Shown: one piece after another, positions 58,266 through 64,000 of the stretch
How the letters are laid out: each line of letters starts with the position of its first letter
Position numbering within the stretch: the stretch's first letter is position 1
Source: Diplolepis rosae
Taxonomy: Eukaryota; Arthropoda; Insecta; Hymenoptera; Diplolepididae
Reading direction: 5' to 3'
Length of the DNA stretch: 64,000 bases
NCBI GenBank assembly: GCA_030998225.1
Contig: JAPYXD010000727.1
Span: 4,278,001 to 4,342,000 of the forward strand
Notes under the pieces: generated by a model
Told to the model about the DNA's origin: nothing
The model's database searches: none
What the model saw: the letters and a program-made list of their open reading frames with translations, nothing else
Program-made: the position numbers and the translations under genes

Positions 58266-58764
58266 GGTCAGCAACTCTTAAGTTTTTAAAATATTTAAAT
58301 TATATTTTGAAAGATATCAATAAATCATCAGGTCATTTTCTGTTTAAATCTGTTCTCTACACGACAAACTTATTGTGAGAATGGAATTTCAGAACCACAC
58401 ACTTTTTGTGAAATTATAACATTTTAAAGTATATCCAAAGTTATATATAATTTTTAAAAAGATGAAAAAATAATTGATTTTTTTCTTTTAGAAACTATCA
58501 TTTGTCAGCATTAATATTTGAGTTACTATATAAATCCATTGAACTCTTCCTTAAACGCCAGATTTTGTAAATAATTTCCATGAGAGACAGTCACATCTTT
58601 CAAACTAAAGCCAAACGATATGTGAATTTCTCAAGTACTAACTTATCGAATTGTTGAAATGTAATTTTAGACAGTGAGATGTATTATATTATGTCTGAAT
58701 GAGTGCAAATATACTGTACAGTTTTGAAATAGAATTAAGATAATCATTTCCAAGGATAAAATTT
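58266..58764. other. AT-rich flank, no gene seen
   Basis: Nothing recognised. Confidence 0.3.
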
Positions 58765-59202
58765 TTAAGGCGATGGACCGTCCGGACCACGTCACTGGAT
58801 TCCTACCTTATCATAATTTTAAATTTGTGTAACCTCATTTCTGTTAAAACTGAGGTTAACATTTGAAAATTTGTGAGAGTAAATGAAATGCACTGAGACA
58901 AGTCTGGTCTTAAATGTTGAGAACTATAAAAAAAAAATTTCAAAGAAATTTTATTTCTTCATATTTTGGACTTGCATTGGCCCTTAATTAATAATTGAAG
59001 ATATGTATTGATTTTGATAGTTGGCTTTATTTTTTCATAATTATGAACATTTATGACCATACCGACCGATATTAATATATCTTATTTAATTCTACAAATT
59101 TTCAGTTACCTGTCTTAATTTTTATAGAAATGGGGCTACACAAACTGAAATATCGGTAAAGTAGGAATCTAGTCAGGTGACCAAGTTGGTTCATGGCCTT
59201 AA
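58765..59202. mobile_element. 438-bp TTAA element with Y-like ends
   Basis: TTAA (58765-58768, 59199-59202) brackets GGC(G/C)ATG(G/A)ACC ends and an inverted GGAATC(T/C)AGT pair. The terminal bases resemble family Y but the inside does not. Its right TTAA is also the left TTAA of the following element. Confidence 0.75.
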
Positions 59203-59852
59203 CCCTTTGAAGCATGGTGGTAACCCACGTTACTACCTCAATTTTTTTTTTATTTTTGCTATTCGAATACTTTTCAATGTATTAAGATCTGGTTTTTTGC
59301 TACTTTCAGATACTTAAGTGATGAAATAACATAAATATACAGTCAAATTAGCAGAATTGCTAATAATATTAGATTTATAAATAAACAAACTGAAAAAAAT
59401 TGTACTTTTTTTCGAAAAAATTCATTTTTGAAGAATCTATCCAAGATAATAATTTGAAATTTGGTGAGAGTAAGCTTTTAGGATCGCTGGTTACGAATTC
59501 GACGTCAGATTTTCAAGCTCTAAGATGGCGGATTCAACATGGCGGACATTGTAACGTTATTTTTCAAGAATATTAATGACAAGTAACACTTCGGCGACCG
59601 CCATATTGGATCCGCCATCTTAAATTTTGAAAATTTGACGTCGGATTCGGAATCAGTGACCCAAAAAACCCCTTAGTAAATATTTTCATCAATTTTCTTG
59701 AAAATTTACTTTCGGCATACGCCATATTGGATCCGCCATCTTGAATTTGGAAAATCTGACATCAGATTCGTAATCAGCGACCTCGAAAACCCTCGAGTAC
59801 ACATTTTCACGATCATTGGACAATTTCGAAAATGTATGCTTCAAAGGGTTAA
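59199..59852. mobile_element. piggyBac-like MITE, TTAA-CCCTTTGAAGCAT ends
   Basis: TTAA (59199-59202, 59849-59852) brackets perfect inverted ends CCCTTTGAAGCAT, typical in form for piggyBac elements. The interior contains repeated modules CGCCATATTGGATCCGCCAT (near 59603 and 59723) and an inverted relative (GATGGCGGATTCAACATGGC near 59524), each followed by TTTGA.AATCTGACGTC-like sequence. Non-coding. Confidence 0.85.
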
Positions 59853-61912
59853 GAATACTAAAAAAAACTAAGAAAAAGTAAAAGTTGTCAATTTAGATAA
59901 TTCCACTAAGTAAATAATTACAAAAATATGTGATTTGAATTATTGTGTATTGAATAAAATATTGTTTAAATCAGTGAATGAAAGAGAGAGAAAAAGAGAT
60001 GTCATTTCTTTATTCGTCAAATTGCATTACTTATCTTAATGATAGTTACGTGACTATCCTACCAACCACAGCTACAAGATAAGGAAAGGACGAGAAATAT
60101 CGAAAGACGCTGGTATACGAAGTTATATCAGTTCCAAATGGAAAAGCTGTCTATGGACTTCGCAGGGGAATACCATGCAACGAAAGTTATGAAACGAACA
60201 TATACAATAAACGTTTCAGCGTGGTACTTTTACAAAGACGAGTATGTGAATATAAGTGGCTATTGTAAAAGTATAGTATAGATATAAATTTATTGAGTAC
60301 AGATTTTAAGATTATATATATAGATATATATAAAACGATGAATATATGATATAATATATACTATATAGATATATATTCACACATATTATGTATTATATAT
60401 ATCGTGATAAATCCACTGTCAGGTAAAAAGATATTTAGCATACGAATTAACTATGAAAATCAGGATAATTATCAGGCTAGTTTTAATTTCATTGTAAAAA
60501 TAATTTATTTTTTTGAATGAACGGATGAAAGAAAAGTATGAGCATGTACCTGTGTGAGAATAGAAAACCTCACAATCGCATTATAGATGCAATAAAGTTC
60601 TTTGAAATGATAGTAGAAGTGTGTAAAAAATTGAAATTATTTCACAAATATCTCTCATAAATCAGTAAAATAATGATCACATTAACAATCCAAAAAACAA
60701 ATTTTATTATTTGATGAAAACATTTTTACTTGTCTACTGTTTTCTTTTGCAGTTGTATTTATTTTACAGAGTTATTGAAGTCCATATTTCATTCATACCG
60801 TATTGCAGTGTAATGAATCGAGCATTGTTGCAGTTCGATGAAAAAGAGTTATAACTTCAAAGCAGTTGTATGGTAATAAATGGGCCTAAAAAAACTTGAA
60901 ATTTAATTTAAATCCTGGGAAAAATCTACTTGTTATGAAAAATACAAAGGGATTATTGTTGAAAAAATACGAAAATACGGTAGAAAGAAGAAATATTTGC
61001 TGGCGTTCTAAACAATAGATAAGTGAAAAAAATCAGAAACGGATTGTTCAACTAATCTACTGTGTTATTATAATGACGGAGTGTAATTGTATTATTTTCC
61101 AAAAGTGATATAATAAATCCCTTTATCGCACAATTCGTATTTTTTAATCTTTTAATTTCTCATTTTATGTATATCATATTACATATATTTTATTTTACAA
61201 CGCAAGTTCCAATGAAGTTTTAAATGAAATTTTCTCCGCTTTTATTGAATCTTGAATAAGATTTAAAAATGTAATTAAGTATACGAGTGGACTTTTCTTG
61301 TTGAGAGGGAAGGGAGTCTATGCAAAGCAAATTGAAGAAAGCGTCTACGGTGTCTTGCAACTTGTCGCATAAACAAGGGCGAAGGACTCGATAAACTGGA
61401 TTTTAAATCCGAGTATGAAACGTGATGATGTTACAAAAGCGACGAGAAGCCGTGGTACTCTAGATACATTGCGTTGCACAAGGACCTGCTTTACGAGTCG
61501 AGATTTTATCCGCTTGTTCCTTCGGGCTGCAATTTTCTAAGAGGAAATATTCTGTGAAGCACTGTACTCTCTCTCCAAAGATCCTCTATTTCTTCTGTAT
61601 GAAAAAATAAATCTGCCTAAGCTTTGATGATCCTCATATCCGATGAAGACTACAGTCACTTCCGAATTGGAATTCACTAGCTCACTTTAAAATTTTTTAT
61701 GCACTCTACTAAAATTACTCACTTGATACGCCTAAATGGCCATATCAAAGGAAAGGTCCACCTAATCTAATCGAAATCTGTTCCTAGTAAGACAAAACTC
61801 TACCTTTTATCCAAATAATAAGATTTTTTTTTAAATTCTTTTTATGTCCCTCAATAAAAACTTTCAAGAGTTTAGGTAAAATGTCTACATAGGTTTATAA
61901 AAAAAATAAACA
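59853..61912. other. Downstream flank, no gene seen
   Basis: A TA-rich microsatellite-like zone (60315-60405) and a GC-richer single-copy island (about 61290-61640) without a convincing frame. Nothing else is recognised. Confidence 0.35.
60315..60405. repeat. Impure TA-rich simple repeat
   Basis: Runs of ATATATAGATATATAT and related words, with ACTATATAGATATATATTC repeated; simple-sequence DNA with no other signal. Confidence 0.8.
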
Positions 61913-62547
61913 TTAAGGGGGGAAATACATGTAGAGGCGTGTATTTTGCTCGATTTCAATGATTTTTTTTTTAAATTAATGATTCATTCTATATTTTTTA
62001 AAATTGGCATATGGTTTATTCATATTTGAAAATAATACAAATTTTTTTTCTTTTTATCTTAATTATTCAAAATGGCCGATGTACACTACATTGTTCTGGG
62101 AAGGTCGCAGCGAGATTTCTCCATCGGCAGATTCTGTATGAATATTTTGTAAATGAACCTAAAGAAAATGAAAAAAAAATTCGCAGAATGAAATAATTTA
62201 TTAAAATAATTTGAAATTTTGACCGAATTTTTTTGATTATTTTAGCTTTGATAAAATAATTTTTTCAACAAACTTCTGGAAATATGTCGGTTCATATTGA
62301 AAGTAATATCATTGAAAAGATGTATGCAAAATTTCAGGGGAATCGATAAATAAATTTTTGAGTTATCGTGTCCGCCGATTTGAAAAAAATAATTTTGAGT
62401 AAAACGCGGTTAAAATTTTGTTACATAAAAATTCAATGCTTGTAGTGATTTACCAATTAGTGAGCCATTCCAGCGTTATATAATTGTCCTTCGCTAGCCT
62501 CGTAGAACCTATTTTTTTCAACATTTTACATGTATTTCCCCCCTTAA
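61913..62547. mobile_element. 635-bp TTAA element, GGGGGGAAATACATGTA ends
   Basis: TTAA (61913-61916, 62544-62547) brackets perfect inverted ends GGGGGGAAATACATGTA. The interior resembles in style the element at 31483-32908 (T-rich hydrophobic frames, an AAAACGCG motif). The frame 62011-62196 lies inside and has no domain. Confidence 0.88.
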
Positions 62548-63942
62548 GAATTTCTACAGAATAAATAGAAAAATTGAGGAAAATAATTTTTGAAAAATAA
62601 TTAAAACATTTCAAAAACTGGGACAATATTCAAGTCTAGAATATTTAATAACATTAAAGATTTTTTTGAAACCCTCTAAAATATTCTATAAACTTTAAAA
62701 GTATTTAAAAATGCTCATGATTGTGTGATAAAAAATTCTATGAGTACCAAAAAATGCATTAACATATTTCAAAGATAAAATGTTACACACTCAGCAATTA
62801 TTCATGCGAAAAAAAATGGTATTGAATAAATCGTAGAAAATTAAAATAACTTCGCAGTATCAATGTTGATAAAAGTAATTGTCATTTTCAGTAAGTAAAA
62901 CTTTCAAGTAAAAATGATACATAATAATTTCCGAAACCTTTTACTTTTGTACAAAGGCAATACATTTTTCATTTCTACTAAACTATTTATCAAGCTTTAA
63001 ATCGATATATATGTCGGTTGATTAATAACTTCAGGAAGCAATAAATAAAAATAATTTGGTTATTCTATTTCCCATTACCATAAAATATAATAGCATTTAT
63101 AATATGACTTATCTCGGGTAATATGCCATTCAAATTCAAATATTATCATGCATAACAAAACTAGAATGTGTGCGTGCAGAACATACATTTAAATGCGTGA
63201 CCTCGTTAACATGAAGCATAAATATATAATACAACACCAACGTGCCCACAGCGATATCTATTTGCCCAAGTACATACAGACTTTTGCCATTTATATATAA
63301 TGTTTACTGAAGATTACGGAAAACGGAAATGGATTCCGCATAATGTGGAGCGGCATGCTCTTTCTGCGCTATATATTGCATGAAAATACAAAGTGTCAGA
63401 AAGTCACCTGATATTCACTATATATGTATTTGCGAGATAGAAAAAAACTTTATGAGATTCGACTCTCCCGCGTGGAAAACTCCCCATCTTAGCCAAATTT
63501 TTAGTTGGGCGCCACGTTGGACCCAAGCAGAATTTCCATTTTGAAAACAATTTGAAAATTACTAAATAATTATGCAATTACAATTAAGTTGAACCCTATT
63601 CGACGAGGGTGTTTTAATGTTGCTTGTTGTTCCAACTTTTTAATAATTGAATCTTGAGTAAAAAAGAGTAACACAATTTAAAATTTTTAAATCCTATCAT
63701 TTTTTACTGTAAATGTTATTAAATAATTAAAATGGATAGAAAACGTCGTGTAAATGAAATACAACAATTTCATACAGAATATTATTATTAAAAACATACT
63801 GTTTAATATTATGTTATAATTATAGTTATATATCGACATATTTGTCTTATCATCATTAAAAAAACTATATATAATTCCGTTTCAATGTCACTTATTCATA
63901 TGAATCCCTTAAAATTGAAGGGAAAAAACGATTTACCACTCT
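62548..63942. other. Downstream flank, no gene seen
   Basis: A GC-richer unique part (63120-63520) ends with AGTTGGGCGCCACGTTGG (63503-63520). Its complement contains TGGCGCCCAAC, like a lysine-tRNA primer-binding site of LTR retrotransposons. No LTR was found. Confidence 0.3.
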
Positions 63943-64000
63943 CTAAATCTGAATCAGTCAAATTTTCACTGATTGAATCAGTGATTTGCCTTTCCACTGA
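63943..64000. mobile_element. Start of a second CACTGATT-hairpin MITE, cut by the window edge
   Basis: CTCTAAATCTGAATCAGTCA followed by AAATTTTCACTGATTGAATC matches the left end of the element at 51889-52112; the rest is outside the window. Confidence 0.7.

Noticed and set aside
60315..60405. TA-rich zone as a possible origin or regulatory site
   Set aside because: It is an impure simple repeat and nothing else supports a function.

Overview
The window looks like intronic and flanking DNA from an insect nuclear genome. It is very AT-rich, has almost no long open frames, uses canonical GT/AG splice sites, and is packed with mariner, rosa-like, pogo-like, hAT-like and TTAA-flanked transposons. 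I cannot name the species. Large introns and mellifera-type mariners fit a hymenopteran, but other insects remain possible.

The only host gene I can support is the 3' end of a Beaten path (Beat) family cell-surface immunoglobulin gene on the + strand. One 134-bp exon (7903-8036) carries the first half of the second Ig domain. The last exon (47103-47402) carries the second half and a hydrophobic, GPI-signal-like tail. The two exons join in phase across an intron of about 39 kb. The first 7.9 kb is then probably the preceding intron, and everything after about 47.7 kb is 3' flank.

Most of the rest is layered mobile DNA. (1) At least fourteen elements have TTAA target duplications and matched inverted ends, mostly starting GG. 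They come from several families, and some carry other insertions. (2) Mariner-type elements include a rosa-like DD41D copy with one frameshift, three copies of a single internally deleted mariner, a second deleted mariner into which one of those copies jumped, a mellifera-like relic split by a foldback insertion, and another relic at 43.8 kb. (3) Very large inverted repeats lie at 12.8-17.7 kb, 19.7-21.0 kb and 21.5-23.4 kb. (4) A 2-kb element with TIRs of about 500 bp lies at 39.7-41.7 kb and encodes part of an unusual transposon protein. (5) Short-palindrome arrays (AGATCT, AGTACT) sit inside foldback elements.

The layout is: 1-7.9 kb, intron with small MITEs and a tandem duplication; 8.0-47.1 kb, the giant intron filled with nested elements; 47.1-47.4 kb, last exon; 47.4-49.0 kb, 3' UTR and flank; 49-64 kb, further TTAA elements between AT-rich stretches with a few GC-richer unique islands. 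I found no clearly new molecular system. The most unusual items are the TTAA element carrying what looks like an Ig-domain exon end (13.15 kb), the long-TIR element at 39.7 kb, and the stack of insertions at 42.4-44.8 kb.
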